Assembly (NCBI GenBank): GCA_030831125.1
Contig: JAURLQ010000010.1
Coordinates: 1-56,136, forward strand
Source of the DNA: Gammaproteobacteria bacterium
GTDB taxonomy: Bacteria; Pseudomonadota; Gammaproteobacteria; Pseudomonadales; Pseudohongiellaceae
DNA: 56,136 bases
Reading direction: 5' to 3'
Below, one piece after another: positions 41,617-50,123 of this stretch (its first letter is position 1; each line of letters begins with the position of its first letter). Both the position numbers and the translations under genes were made by a program. The notes under the pieces were generated by a model, which made no database searches, had not been told where the DNA came from, and saw nothing but the letters and a program-made list of their open reading frames with translations.

Positions 41617-44109
41617 TCAATGCGGGTTGCGGGGCTTGGCCCTGTGAGTGGCCCGGGCAGTCCAGGGATCATCCGGCCAGGGATGCCTGGGATAGCGTCC
41701 TTTCATTTCCTTTTTCACTTGCGGGTAGGTGTTTTCCCAGAAGCTGCGTAAATCCTGGGTAACCTGCAGGGGTTTACCGCCGGGAGATAACAAGTGCAAG
41801 GTCAGGGCTATCTTGTCATTGGCAATACGGGGTGTTTCGGCCAGCCCGAAGAGCTCCTGCAGTTTTACAGCAAGTACAGGTGCCATTTCCTCACTGTAGC
41901 TTATCGGCCGCTCCAGTCCGGAGGGCACCTGGATACGAACGGGTGCCAGGGTGTCGATGAGCTTGCGCGTGGGCCAGTCGATCAGGCTCATCAGGGCGTT
42001 TTCCAGTTCATCTTTGCTCAGGCTGTCGAGCCGGTACTTGCCTGTAAAGGCAGGCAAGAGCCACTGTTGTCTGTTGGCCAGCAAAGCCTGATCAGACAGG
42101 TCAGGCAGGTCAGGCAGGACAGGGTCATCAAGCCACAGTCGCAAGCAGTTCACCCTGGTGCGCCACTGCTGCAGCTTTTCTGGCCAGGGCAGGCAATTGA
42201 GGCCATGGACAGAAACCGCGTCGCACAGCGCAGCGGCTGCCTGGGCGGGATCTGGATTTCCTGCTGGGCGCGAATCCAGCACGATACGGTCAAAACGTAA
42301 TTCGCGCCTGCACAGCAGCGCTTTTTCACGGTCATCCCAATAAGTGTAGTCCTGTTCAGTGAAACGCCGGGGAAAATCTTCATGCAGGCGTGACTCATCA
42401 ACCGGTGCAGCCTTCAGAACCAGACTCTCTTTGCTCTCCACTCTGAGTTCACTGACGACGATCCAGGCTTCTCCGGACAGTTTGCTCTCTTCCATCAGGC
42501 GGGCACTGCGTCCGTTGCTCAATTGATAGCGCCGCGCATTGCCCGGGTGTTGTCGGGCAATCCTGTCGGGAAAAGCGTGGATCAACAGATCACCCAGTTC
42601 CCGCGCACTGCATTGCGTTACGGGCGCATGTCTGCAAGCGGTACGTTTGCGCCATTGCGCAGCGCTCTGGCGCAATCGATTCAGTGTGCCTGACCTGACA
42701 TCACCGGCCAGCGCCTGCCATCTGCTGTAAATATCGTCACCACTGTTACCGGAAAACGGGTCGCGATTTTCCAACAGCGTAACCAGATCGCAGGCAAGTG
42801 CTTGCTCCTGGGCATTTCTGGCGGCAAGCAGCATGGCTGACAGTCGTGGATGAGTACCCAGCGAAAGCATTTTCCGGCCATGATCATTAATGCTGTGATC
42901 GGGATGCAAGGCACCAAGGTTCACCAGAAGATCCCGTGATGCAGCCAGTGTTCCTGTTGGAGGAGAATCAGGAAAACGCAACTTGTCGTTACCCCATGCC
43001 GCCAGTTCGAGGGCAAGGGCACAAAGATCAGTGGTATTGATTTCCGGATTGCGGGAGGCATCCAGTCTGCGGGCTGTATCCCACAGGCGGTAGCACCAAC
43101 CTGCTGCAGTGCGACCGGCGCGCCCGCTGCGCTGGTCGGCTGAGGCTCTGGATATATGTACGGTGTCGAGTCGCGAAAATCCCGAAACAGGATCGAAGCG
43201 CGGCTCACGTGCCAGGCCGGTATCGATAACTACCCTTACACCGGGCAGTGTGACTGATGATTCAGCAATATTGGTGGCCAATATCACGCGTCGCCTGCCG
43301 TGGGGGTCTGCAGCAAGAGCGGCATTCTGCATTTCCATGGGCATGTCGCCGTAAAGCAGGATTGTTTCGGCGTTGATATTTCCCAGTGCCTGCTGCAGCT
43401 GGCTGATTTCGCGAAAGCCGGGCAGAAACACCAGGATGTCACCTTCATGAGCCTGTAGCGCATGCTGTATGGCACGCCGGGCCTGGGCGAGGGAATCTTC
43501 ATTGCGTAATGGTGGGAAGTGTGAGGTTTCAACCGGATAGGCCCTGCCTGCACTGCTTACTCGTTCTGCATCAAGAAAACTGGCCAGTCGTTCACCATCC
43601 AGTGTTGCAGACATCAGCACCAGACGCAGATCCGGTCTTGCCTGCTGTTGTATATCGAGCGCCATGGCCAGTCCGAGATCGCTGCTCAGATGGCGTTCAT
43701 GGAATTCATCAAACAGGATGGCACCCACTTCTTCAAGCAATGGATCGTCCTGTAGCATGCGGGTAAGGATGCCCTCGGTAACCACTTCAATTCTGGTGTT
43801 TGCAGAAACACGGTTTTCAAAACGGATGCGATAGCCGATGGTATTGCCAATCTCTTCATTGAGCTGTCTGGCCATGAAGTTTGCCGCAGCACGGGCAGCC
43901 ACGCGACGAGGTTCCAGCATCAGGATTTTCCTGTGCTGACACCAGGCCTCATTGAGCAGGGCGAGCGGCACTTGCGTGGTTTTGCCGGCCCCGGGAGGGG
44001 CTTCAAGAACAAGACGGGTGTGTGATCGCAGGGTTTCCCTGATCTGCGGAATGACTTCGGTTATCGGAAAATCAAAAGGGTCAGAGCCATTTGATCGATG
44101 AATTGTCAT
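41617..44109 (-). CDS. hrpB: ATP-dependent RNA helicase HrpB
   Basis: An 830-residue DEAH/DExH helicase. Walker A is in APPGAGKTT (about 37-45), the DExH box is DEFH (134-137), SAT is near 165, QRSGRAGRT near 328, and then the HA2-type and HrpB C-terminal domains. The length fits HrpB. The first 13 or so residues are unlike other HrpB proteins and are encoded by the inverted-repeat element at 44074-44157; homology begins at FPITEVIPQIR. No good ribosome-binding site precedes the ATG at 44109, so the start may have been changed by the insertion. It lies downstream of argC on the same strand. Confidence 0.93.
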   Translation of the reverse strand: MTIHRSNGSDPFDFPITEVIPQIRETLRSHTRLVLEAPPGAGKTTQVPLALLNEAWCQHRKILMLEPRRVAARAAANFMARQLNEEIGNTIGYRIRFENRVSANTRIEVVTEGILTRMLQDDPLLEEVGAILFDEFHERHLSSDLGLAMALDIQQQARPDLRLVLMSATLDGERLASFLDAERVSSAGRAYPVETSHFPPLRNEDSLAQARRAIQHALQAHEGDILVFLPGFREISQLQQALGNINAETILLYGDMPMEMQNAALAADPHGRRRVILATNIAESSVTLPGVRVVIDTGLAREPRFDPVSGFSRLDTVHISRASADQRSGRAGRTAAGWCYRLWDTARRLDASRNPEINTTDLCALALELAAWGNDKLRFPDSPPTGTLAASRDLLVNLGALHPDHSINDHGRKMLSLGTHPRLSAMLLAARNAQEQALACDLVTLLENRDPFSGNSGDDIYSRWQALAGDVRSGTLNRLRQSAAQWRKRTACRHAPVTQCSARELGDLLIHAFPDRIARQHPGNARRYQLSNGRSARLMEESKLSGEAWIVVSELRVESKESLVLKAAPVDESRLHEDFPRRFTEQDYTYWDDREKALLCRRELRFDRIVLDSRPAGNPDPAQAAAALCDAVSVHGLNCLPWPEKLQQWRTRVNCLRLWLDDPVLPDLPDLSDQALLANRQQWLLPAFTGKYRLDSLSKDELENALMSLIDWPTRKLIDTLAPVRIQVPSGLERPISYSEEMAPVLAVKLQELFGLAETPRIANDKIALTLHLLSPGGKPLQVTQDLRSFWENTYPQVKKEMKGRYPRHPWPDDPWTARATHRAKPRNPH

Positions 44110-44157
44110 GATGGCATATCAATCAAAGGGAGCTGATCAAATGGCTCTGACCCCTTT
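44074..44157. mobile_element. MITE-like inverted-repeat element between argC and hrpB
   Basis: Left arm GGGTCAGAGCCATTTGATC (44078-44096) is perfectly complementary to 44135-44153, and both are flanked by A/T runs (AAAA on the left, TTTAAA on the right). The arm is of the GGGTCAGAGCC type that I recall from REP-like or MITE-like repeats in many bacteria. No transposase is inside. The right end supplies the argC stop codon; the left end encodes the first residues of HrpB. Insertion here appears to have reset both gene ends. Confidence 0.7.
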
Positions 44158-45100
44158 AAAGCCCGGTGGCGGGATCGACCCCGAGCATCAGGTCCATGTT
44201 CTGTATTGCTGCGCCAGACGCACCTTTGCCAAGATTGTCATAGACAGCCAACAAGAGCACCTGTCTTTTGTCATCATTGCCAAAAACATGCAGACGCATG
44301 CGGTTGGTGCCATTGAGACTTTGCGGGTCCAGCTGTTCTGTTCGCTGTACAGGTTCCAGAGGGGAAACTTCCACAAACCCGCCGGGAATTGCTGCATAGT
44401 GATCAGCCAGTGCCGCATGGATGTCCCGGGCAGTCGGGGCTACAGTAAGCTTGTCCAGCTGTAGCGGCACACAAGTCAGCATACCCTGACAGTAATTACC
44501 TACCGCAGGCATGAACAGTGGCTGCGAAGCCAGTTTCCCGTAGGTTTTCATTTCCGGCAGGTGCTTGTGATTGAAGCCGAGCCCGTAGGGCAGGAATATG
44601 GGGGCTTTATTCCCCATCTGCTCGTAGTCTGCAATCATGCTCTTGCCACCACCGGAATAGCCGGAAATACCGTTCACGCTCACCGGATGGTTGGCAGGCA
44701 ACAGCCCCGCATTTATCAGCGGACGCAACACGGCAATAAGTCCCTGAGGCCAGCAGCCGGGGTTTGAAACCCGGGTGGCAGAGGCAATTTCTGCAGATTG
44801 ACCGACATCCATTTCTGCGAAACCGTACACCCAGTCAGGGCTGACCCGATGGGCAGTAGAGGCATCAATTACTCTGGTATGGGTGCTGGCAATGAGTGCG
44901 ACACTCTCTTTGGCAGCCTCATCCGGCAGACAGAGAATCGCGATGTCCGCTTCGTTCAGATAACCGGCACGGGCATGGGGATCCTTGCGTTGTTCATTGG
45001 GTATGGACAGCAGGGTAATGTCCTTGCGCGCAGCAAGTCTTTCCCTGATCTGCAGGCCGGTGGTGCCGACTTCGCCGTCTATGAATACTTTTGCTGGCAT
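44156..45100 (-). CDS. argC: N-acetyl-gamma-glutamyl-phosphate reductase (type 2 ArgC)
   Basis: A 314-residue protein. The N-terminal NADP fold starts KVFIDGEVGTTGLQIRERL, a type 2 ArgC pattern, and the catalytic Cys116 lies in SNPGCWPQG. It reduces N-acetylglutamyl phosphate to the semialdehyde in arginine synthesis, in the cytoplasm. A GGAG site precedes the ATG. No other arg genes are adjacent. The stop codon TAA falls in the edge of the inverted-repeat element, so the C-terminus may be slightly altered, but all motifs are present. Confidence 0.93.
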   Translation of the reverse strand: MPAKVFIDGEVGTTGLQIRERLAARKDITLLSIPNEQRKDPHARAGYLNEADIAILCLPDEAAKESVALIASTHTRVIDASTAHRVSPDWVYGFAEMDVGQSAEIASATRVSNPGCWPQGLIAVLRPLINAGLLPANHPVSVNGISGYSGGGKSMIADYEQMGNKAPIFLPYGLGFNHKHLPEMKTYGKLASQPLFMPAVGNYCQGMLTCVPLQLDKLTVAPTARDIHAALADHYAAIPGGFVEVSPLEPVQRTEQLDPQSLNGTNRMRLHVFGNDDKRQVLLLAVYDNLGKGASGAAIQNMDLMLGVDPATGL

Positions 45101-45419
45101 TGAGTGCTCCCGAACAACTCTGGGTATCTGTCAATCAAGGGGCCGCAAGGATAAAGACTATGCTTTCTTAAGGCTACTGTGGCAGGACAAAAATGTGCGC
45201 AGCAGCCAAGTGTCCTGAAGTGCCTCCTTGTGCTCAAGATGATGGGGAATTGCAGGCCTTGTTCATGTCAGTCAAGGTCGGCCCCACAACGACACAACAA
45301 TAACATGTAATGAATTCCGCAGTGTATGCTCAGTGGGTAGCAGCGATAATACTGAAGTGGCACATATGAAATGTAGTGGTATGCTCCATCAGCATAAATT
45401 TCAACAGGGGGAACTTGTT
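45101..45419. other. Intergenic region between argC and the serine hydrolase, no gene seen
   Basis: About 320 bases between divergent genes, expected to hold two promoters. An in-frame extension of the hydrolase upstream to 45333 has no signal peptide sense and no good start site. I see no repeat copy or strong hairpin. Confidence 0.45.
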
Positions 45420-46667
45420 ATGGAATTACGTAGATTTTTTCATTATCTGATTTTGGCAACCTTCGTTGCCCTGCCTGCATGGGCGGCTGAAACACTGCCA
45501 TCGGCCCGGCCGGAAGCGGTGGGTATGTCACAGGAGCGCCTGGACAGAATCCACACACTGGTGCAATCACACATCAATGCCGGCGAAATATCCGGAGCAG
45601 TGATGCTGGTCGCCCGCAGGGGGCAGATTGTCTATACCGATGTGCAAGGCACCATGGACGTGGAAACCAGGCAACCGATGAGCCGGGACTCAGTGTTCCG
45701 GCTGGCCTCCATGACCAAGCCGGTGATCGGCACAGCGATAATGATGATGCTGGAGGAAGGCAAGCTGCGTCTTGATGACCCGGTTTCCCTTTTTATTCCG
45801 GAGTTCGGCAATCAACACACAGCTATGCTGCTGGCGCCCGCCACAGCTGACAACCCCATCAGTTTCTATACCGTACCTGCCCAGCGCGATATCACCGTGA
45901 AGGATCTGCTGACGCATACCTCCGGCCTTTCAAGCGGCCCGATGGGGCAGAGTGGCGTAAGGGAGGCTGGACGCCGCCAACCCGAAGACACACTTTCCAC
46001 CTATCTGCCTCGGGTGGCGCAGTCGGCGCTGGAATTCCAGCCGGGTACCCGCTGGATGTACAGCGCCTCCGATGGTTTCGATGTGCTGGCACGGGTGGTG
46101 GAGGTGGCTTCAGGCATGCCGCTGGACCAGTTCCTCGACCAGCGTATTTTTACCCCGCTTGGCATGACCCAGACCAGTCACTGGCCCAGCGATGACCAGA
46201 TGCCGAGGCTGGTAACCGCCTATGGCTATAACAATGGGCAGATGGTGAAGAACCAGAACTCCATGTCGATGTCGTCCAAAGTGTACTTTGCCGGTGGCGG
46301 CGGGCTGGTATCAACCGCTGATGACTATGCAAAATTCGCCCAGATGCTGGCCAACGGCGGTGAGCTGAATGGAAAGCGCCTGCTATCCCCGCGTACTGTC
46401 GATCTGATGTCCAGTGTGCATATTCCGGCTTCCTTTCCCGGCCGCAATCCGGGGGAAGGTTTTGGTCTGAGCATGCGGGTGATTGAAGATGCCATTGCCG
46501 GCAACCATCGCATTTCAAATGGCAGTTTTGGCTGGAGTGGCGTGTACGGGACCCATTTCTGGATTGATCCAAAGGAAGAGATCGTCGCGGTAATGATGAT
46601 TCAAACGCCAATCCGCGAAATGCGGCCGGAATTCGAGAATGCCGTTATGCAGGCCATTATTGAATAG
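45420..46667 (+). CDS. Serine hydrolase, beta-lactamase family (class C-like esterase/peptidase)
   Basis: A 415-residue secreted protein with a signal peptide (cleaved near AWAAE). The active-site SxxK motif is SMTK (Ser97, Lys100) and the second is YSAS (Tyr214 to Ser217). A GGGGLVSTADDYAKF block and a C-terminal strand FGWSGVYGTHFWID, where class C enzymes have the KTG-like site, complete the fold. Family members include esterases, D-aminopeptidases and penicillin-binding proteins; true beta-lactamase activity is not implied. Start 45420 has a GGGGGA site and begins the signal peptide. A terminator follows. Confidence 0.88.
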   Translation: MELRRFFHYLILATFVALPAWAAETLPSARPEAVGMSQERLDRIHTLVQSHINAGEISGAVMLVARRGQIVYTDVQGTMDVETRQPMSRDSVFRLASMTKPVIGTAIMMMLEEGKLRLDDPVSLFIPEFGNQHTAMLLAPATADNPISFYTVPAQRDITVKDLLTHTSGLSSGPMGQSGVREAGRRQPEDTLSTYLPRVAQSALEFQPGTRWMYSASDGFDVLARVVEVASGMPLDQFLDQRIFTPLGMTQTSHWPSDDQMPRLVTAYGYNNGQMVKNQNSMSMSSKVYFAGGGGLVSTADDYAKFAQMLANGGELNGKRLLSPRTVDLMSSVHIPASFPGRNPGEGFGLSMRVIEDAIAGNHRISNGSFGWSGVYGTHFWIDPKEEIVAVMMIQTPIREMRPEFENAVMQAIIE

Positions 46668-46675
46668 CAGCTTGC

Positions 46676-46720
46676 AGGCAAGGGGGCAGCTTGTCTGAAC
46701 CATGACCCCTTGCCTTACTT
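46676..46720. terminator. Hairpin terminator between convergent genes
   Basis: A 10-base perfect stem (AGGCAAGGGG at 46676-46685 with CCCCTTGCCT at 46706-46715), a 20-base loop, and then TACTTTT. It follows the serine hydrolase stop and touches the stop of the converging gene at 46715. Confidence 0.6.
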
Positions 46721-47638
46721 TTCTCCGATACCGGTAAATTCATAATCGCAGGGGCCACCCTGACACTGGAACTGGGTGGGTCCGGCCATTATTGTCCGGT
46801 TGTAGTCGTTGACGAAATTGTTCATGGTATTGAGCCTGACCACATCGGGATTCGGATTGCCGTTCAGGTAATTCAGGTAGGCGTTGTTCAGCGCAAGTTT
46901 GGTACTCGCCTGCAAGGCAGCCACCGGGTTGTCGGGTGCAGACAGGATCGAGTTGAGCGTTTCATTTTCCTGTGCCAGACGGCTGCTGATCCGTGCATAT
47001 TCCCCTTCACGTGTGATGATGGCAAAAAGCTCATCCACCAGCGCCTTTTCTTCCTGGTAACTGCTTGCAACTGCAATGGCAGGGTCTGTCGGGCAATCGG
47101 CACCAGCCCCGTTACGGTTGCGATATCGAATGCAGTTGGCCACGTATTCACTGTTCAGCTGCTCCCGGATGACCAGCAGGTATCGGGCAAGGGCTTCTCC
47201 TACTGAAAAGGGCGCTTCGGGTGCGAGGGGCGCTGTTTCTTCCTGCATGTCCGGCGCAGGTTCTGCTTGCGTGGGTTCGTCCGGAGCAGTAGCCACTTCT
47301 GTGTCATCTGGCAGGAGTTCCAGCAGCAGAGGCTGTGGATCAATGGTCAGGTTTTCAAGCGGGCTGGCTCTCAGATCTTCCAGTGCGCCGGTTGAGAACG
47401 CCTGTACCGGTTCCGGAAGCGCTGCCGGAATATCTGCTATTGGGGCAACATCGATTGTGGTGATCTGGGGCAACTCACTGTCTTCCGAGAGTATGCCTGG
47501 CAGCAGCACCACTGCCATGATGATGACTACCAGAAGGGTCAGAGGTAAAACACGCGCAAGGCTTTGCCTGGCGTTGGGGCCGTGTGCAGCCGGCCTGTCC
47601 TTTGGTTGGGTCGAGCGATTTTCGTTTGCGCCAGTCAA
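46715..47638 (-). CDS. Membrane-anchored protein with acidic Pro-rich linker, unknown function
   Basis: A 307-residue protein with one membrane helix (about 30-50) after a short polar N-terminus, an extracytoplasmic acidic and Pro/Glu-rich linker (about 55-145), and a helical C-terminal domain (about 150-307) with four cysteines, including ANCIRYRN, ADCPTD and a CQGGPC pair near the end. Topology suggests inner-membrane anchoring with a periplasmic domain. No family recognised. It is divergent from trxC, which is interesting given its cysteines, but a link is only speculation. Confidence 0.75.
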   Translation of the reverse strand: MTGANENRSTQPKDRPAAHGPNARQSLARVLPLTLLVVIIMAVVLLPGILSEDSELPQITTIDVAPIADIPAALPEPVQAFSTGALEDLRASPLENLTIDPQPLLLELLPDDTEVATAPDEPTQAEPAPDMQEETAPLAPEAPFSVGEALARYLLVIREQLNSEYVANCIRYRNRNGAGADCPTDPAIAVASSYQEEKALVDELFAIITREGEYARISSRLAQENETLNSILSAPDNPVAALQASTKLALNNAYLNYLNGNPNPDVVRLNTMNNFVNDYNRTIMAGPTQFQCQGGPCDYEFTGIGEK

Positions 47639-47894
47639 GATAAGCTCCCGTAATACCGCCAGTGTCTTTTGTTTCTGTAGCTGTTTTCAGTATGCATTTC
47701 AAACGGACGGGGGAATTTGACCGTTATCAATATTTGGTCGTGGTAGCTCAATTGCAGCGGCAGGAAGCTGATCGGCATATACTTGCACTCTTGGGTTGAA
47801 AAGTCGGTCATCATGGGGTTGTTCAGAGCTTCCCGGACTTGGTTGGTTTCCACTTTTCCAGAATGTCAGAAAAACAAGAAAGTCAAAACATGAT

Positions 47895-48329
47895 ATGAGT
47901 ACTGTCAATTTAACCTGCGCTGCCTGTAACACTACCAACCGGATTCCAGCGAACCGGATCAATGATCATCCCAAATGCGGGCGCTGCAAGGCTCAGGTGC
48001 TGCAGGGGCATCCCATAGAAATCAACTCGGACAATGTTTCCGCAGTAATCGGCAACAACAGTGTGCCGGTGCTGGTGGACTGCTGGGCGCCCTGGTGTGG
48101 GCCCTGCAAGGGCTTTGCGCCGGTTTTCGAACAGGCAGCTGCAGAGCTGGAACCACGTTTGCGTTTTGCTAAGCTCAATACAGAGGCAGAACAGCAACTG
48201 GGAGGACTGTGGAGTATCCGCTCCATTCCCACGCTGATCCTGTTCCGCGACGGGAGAGAGATGGCCCGCATGTCTGGTGCAGTACCACTGCCCCATTTGA
48301 AGAAGTGGTTGCTGGAACAGGGCGTCTGA
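47895..48329 (+). CDS. trxC: Thioredoxin 2 (TrxC)
   Basis: A 144-residue protein with an N-terminal four-Cys zinc finger (Cys8, Cys11, Cys28, Cys31) and a thioredoxin domain with the WCGPC active site (67-71). This matches thioredoxin 2, a cytoplasmic disulfide reductase tied to oxidative stress in E. coli. The cis-Pro follows in RSIPTLILF. I start at 47895 where the family homology begins; an upstream in-frame start at 47796 adds unrelated residues. Confidence 0.95.
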   Translation: MSTVNLTCAACNTTNRIPANRINDHPKCGRCKAQVLQGHPIEINSDNVSAVIGNNSVPVLVDCWAPWCGPCKGFAPVFEQAAAELEPRLRFAKLNTEAEQQLGGLWSIRSIPTLILFRDGREMARMSGAVPLPHLKKWLLEQGV

Positions 48330-48404
48330 AGTGGCAACCATGCAGTTCATGAGGTATATGCCAGCGTGGCGCAGTTGTGTATATGGACCTGTCAGCCAGC
48401 ATTT

Positions 48405-48902
48405 ATGACAGCACTGCACACTCTGGATGACATCAATGCCCTGAAGGAAACATGGCAAATCGAATGCAAGCTGGCGCTTGGCAGGCATGGGGAAGGCGCT
48501 TTGCCGGAAGATGTGTGGGAAACCTACAGCGCCTTTGCCAACACCAATGGCGGCGACATTTTCCTTGGCTTGCGGGAACTGGGGCCTGCAGAGTATGAGT
48601 TGGCCGGAATACCCAATCCGCAGAAAGTGGTGGATGAGTTCATGGCGGGGCTGAACAATCCCGGGCTGGTGAGCGCCAACGTACTGTGTATCGACAGCAT
48701 CGGTATCGTTGTTATCGATGGCAAGTCCCTTGTACATATCAATGTGCCGCAGGCACCGGTCTATCTGCGGCCAGTCTATATCGGCAATGATCCTCTAACA
48801 GGTACCTATGTCCGCAGTGGCGAGGCTGATTTGCGGCTGGACCCGGACAGGGTGCGGCGTATCCAGTCCAGAGTCAGAAACCAGCTGGTCAGCAAGTCCT
48901 GA
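48405..48902 (+). CDS. Stand-alone AlbA_2 (Schlafen-like) domain protein
   Basis: A 165-residue protein with the AlbA_2 fold. The block WETYSAFANTNGGDIFLGLRE (shown here as ETYSAFANTNGG and FLGLRE) is the family signature, with the conserved Asn-Gly-Gly turn. In larger proteins AlbA_2 is joined to DNA-binding or ATPase domains and is thought to bind nucleic acid or nucleotide. Here nothing else is attached, which is unusual but not unknown. I use the ATG at 48405; a GTG at 48366 would add 13 unlikely residues. It sits after trxC and immediately before the AT-rich islet. Confidence 0.8.
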   Translation: MTALHTLDDINALKETWQIECKLALGRHGEGALPEDVWETYSAFANTNGGDIFLGLRELGPAEYELAGIPNPQKVVDEFMAGLNNPGLVSANVLCIDSIGIVVIDGKSLVHINVPQAPVYLRPVYIGNDPLTGTYVRSGEADLRLDPDRVRRIQSRVRNQLVSKS

Positions 48903-48995
48903 GATTCCATTTTTCCTGAAAAACTCCTGCCGGAGAATTACTGGCGGGATTTACATCCTCTGCTACTTTTGAATTAGTAGTAACTTCAACTTTAT

Positions 48996-49781
48996 ATGTC
49001 TCTAGAATCCTTTGGAGTGCTGAATTTGAATAATGGCTTTGGTTCTAGAAGGTTTGGGAAATTTGATTATAGAGATGCATTGGGCGTGTTTTTCGTTTTT
49101 GCTACTTTTCTGCCTTTGGTCACATTCTTGATCAACTTTTTATACGGAAATTTTTCTGGTGATTTTTTGGAAGAAAAATATAGGGATGGTACTGATGAAA
49201 TTTATCAGGTTCTAGTCTTGCTTTTATCAACTATTCTATCAGGGGTTTTGATTTTTCTGTTGGTCAAATATGAGATGCATGTTTCTGATTTTCAAGGTGT
49301 CCTGAATATAAGTGGTTTCACTAAGACTTCTTTAAGTTCAATTTCATTATCATTTGGATTGGGGTTTTTAATAGTTTTGTTTCAAGGTGGAGTGCTTTTC
49401 CAGCTTTTTCCTCCGTCTCAAAAGATGGAAGTGGATTCTTTGATTCTTTTGTCCAGGCGGTCAAGCATTTCAATCTGGTTAATGCTTCTAATAATAGTGG
49501 TAATTGTGGCGCCACTTGTAGAGGAATTTGTATTTCGTGGATTGATCTTTCTTGGAATGAAAAACAGTTTTGGTGACTTTGCTGGAGCAATGATTGCATC
49601 CATCCTTTTTCTGGTTGTTCATTTTCAAATTTTTCTGAAAGGATACTGGGTTTCTATTATTTCTATATCTGCAATGTCGTTTTTGGCGGGAATTTTAAGA
49701 GTTAAATTTGACTCACTGCTTCCTGCCATATTTGGGCATGCGGGATATAATTTTGCTGCAATAATTTTTAGCAGACTTTAA
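48996..49781 (+). CDS. CPBP-family intramembrane metalloprotease
   Basis: A 261-residue protein with about seven membrane helices. The CPBP (CAAX protease/bacteriocin processing, Abi) motifs are present: EEFVFR (Glu176, Glu177, Arg181), a His in VVHF (209) and HAGYN (His248, Asn252). Family members cleave prenylated proteins in eukaryotes; bacterial ones act in bacteriocin immunity or processing (PlnI/PlnP type) and in membrane signalling. The gene is strikingly AT-rich compared with all neighbours, which suggests transfer. No ribosome-binding site is evident before 48996, and starts further in are possible. The double-glycine peptide gene follows 82 bases downstream on the same strand, making them a likely functional pair. 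Confidence 0.88.
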   Translation: MSLESFGVLNLNNGFGSRRFGKFDYRDALGVFFVFATFLPLVTFLINFLYGNFSGDFLEEKYRDGTDEIYQVLVLLLSTILSGVLIFLLVKYEMHVSDFQGVLNISGFTKTSLSSISLSFGLGFLIVLFQGGVLFQLFPPSQKMEVDSLILLSRRSSISIWLMLLIIVVIVAPLVEEFVFRGLIFLGMKNSFGDFAGAMIASILFLVVHFQIFLKGYWVSIISISAMSFLAGILRVKFDSLLPAIFGHAGYNFAAIIFSRL

Positions 49782-49785
49782 AAAA

Positions 49786-49815
49786 ATAACAGACCAATAC
49801 CAGAGTGGCTGTTAT
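49786..49815 (+). other. Hairpin between CPBP gene and peptide gene
   Basis: ATAACAG (49786-49792) pairs with CTGTTAT (49809-49815), and CCA with TGG inside after a one-base bulge. There is no U-tract. It could be a processing or attenuation hairpin that sets peptide levels relative to the CPBP protein. Confidence 0.4.
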
Positions 49816-49850
49816 GGGTAAGTAGTAATCCCTTTAGTCTCTGGCTTGAC

Positions 49851-49856
49851 AAGGAG
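49851..49856 (+). promoter_or_regulatory. Ribosome-binding site of the double-glycine peptide
   Basis: AAGGAG seven bases before the ATG at 49864. It fixes that ATG as the start rather than the in-frame TTG at 49846, and it is stronger than the sites of most neighbouring genes. Confidence 0.8.
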
Positions 49857-49863
49857 TGTCAAA

Positions 49864-50043
49864 ATGAGAGAGTTAAACCTGAAAGAGTTGGATGAGGTCT
49901 CAGGTGGTTGGAGTCTGTGGTGGGATTTTGGTGTGGTTGGTGGTTCTATGGAAGGTTCCGAAGTCATCGCTGCCTACTATTATGCCGTTGAGCAAACCTC
50001 CAATTTCTTTACCTGGTGGGACCCCGCCGGTTACTACGACTAA
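49864..50043 (+). CDS. Double-glycine-leader peptide (bacteriocin/RiPP-type precursor)
   Basis: A 59-residue peptide. The first 15 residues, MRELNLKELDEVSGG, fit the double-glycine leader at every consensus position: Leu at -12, Glu-Leu at -8/-7, Val at -4, Gly-Gly at -2/-1. The predicted 44-residue core has five Trp and five Tyr (WSLWW start, YYY at 38-40, WW at 51-52, YYD end), six acidic residues, no Lys, Arg or His, and no Cys. Such leaders are normally cut by a C39 peptidase-ABC transporter; none is in the window. A modifying enzyme is not seen either. The acidic core is unlike most bacteriocins, so a toxin, a signal or another exported peptide are all possible. It pairs with the CPBP gene upstream. 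Confidence 0.8.
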   Translation: MRELNLKELDEVSGGWSLWWDFGVVGGSMEGSEVIAAYYYAVEQTSNFFTWWDPAGYYD

Positions 50044-50062
50044 TTCATAGCTGACTGCAGTA

Positions 50063-50090
50063 AAGCCCCGCACCTGCTGTTGCGGGGCTT
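50063..50090. terminator. Hairpin after the peptide gene
   Basis: AAGCCCCGCA (50063-50072) pairs perfectly with TGCGGGGCTT (50081-50090) around an 8-base loop. The T-run is poor on both strands, so it is a weak or bidirectional terminator between the peptide gene and the converging GST gene. Confidence 0.6.
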
Positions 50091-50123
50091 CCATTGATAC
50101 AGGGGTGACAGTAAACGGTTGGT

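Noticed and set aside
50063-50090. Attachment site or integron-type recombination site next to the AT-rich islet
   Set aside because: The hairpin is a simple terminator-like stem; no matching copy is seen on the other side of the islet.
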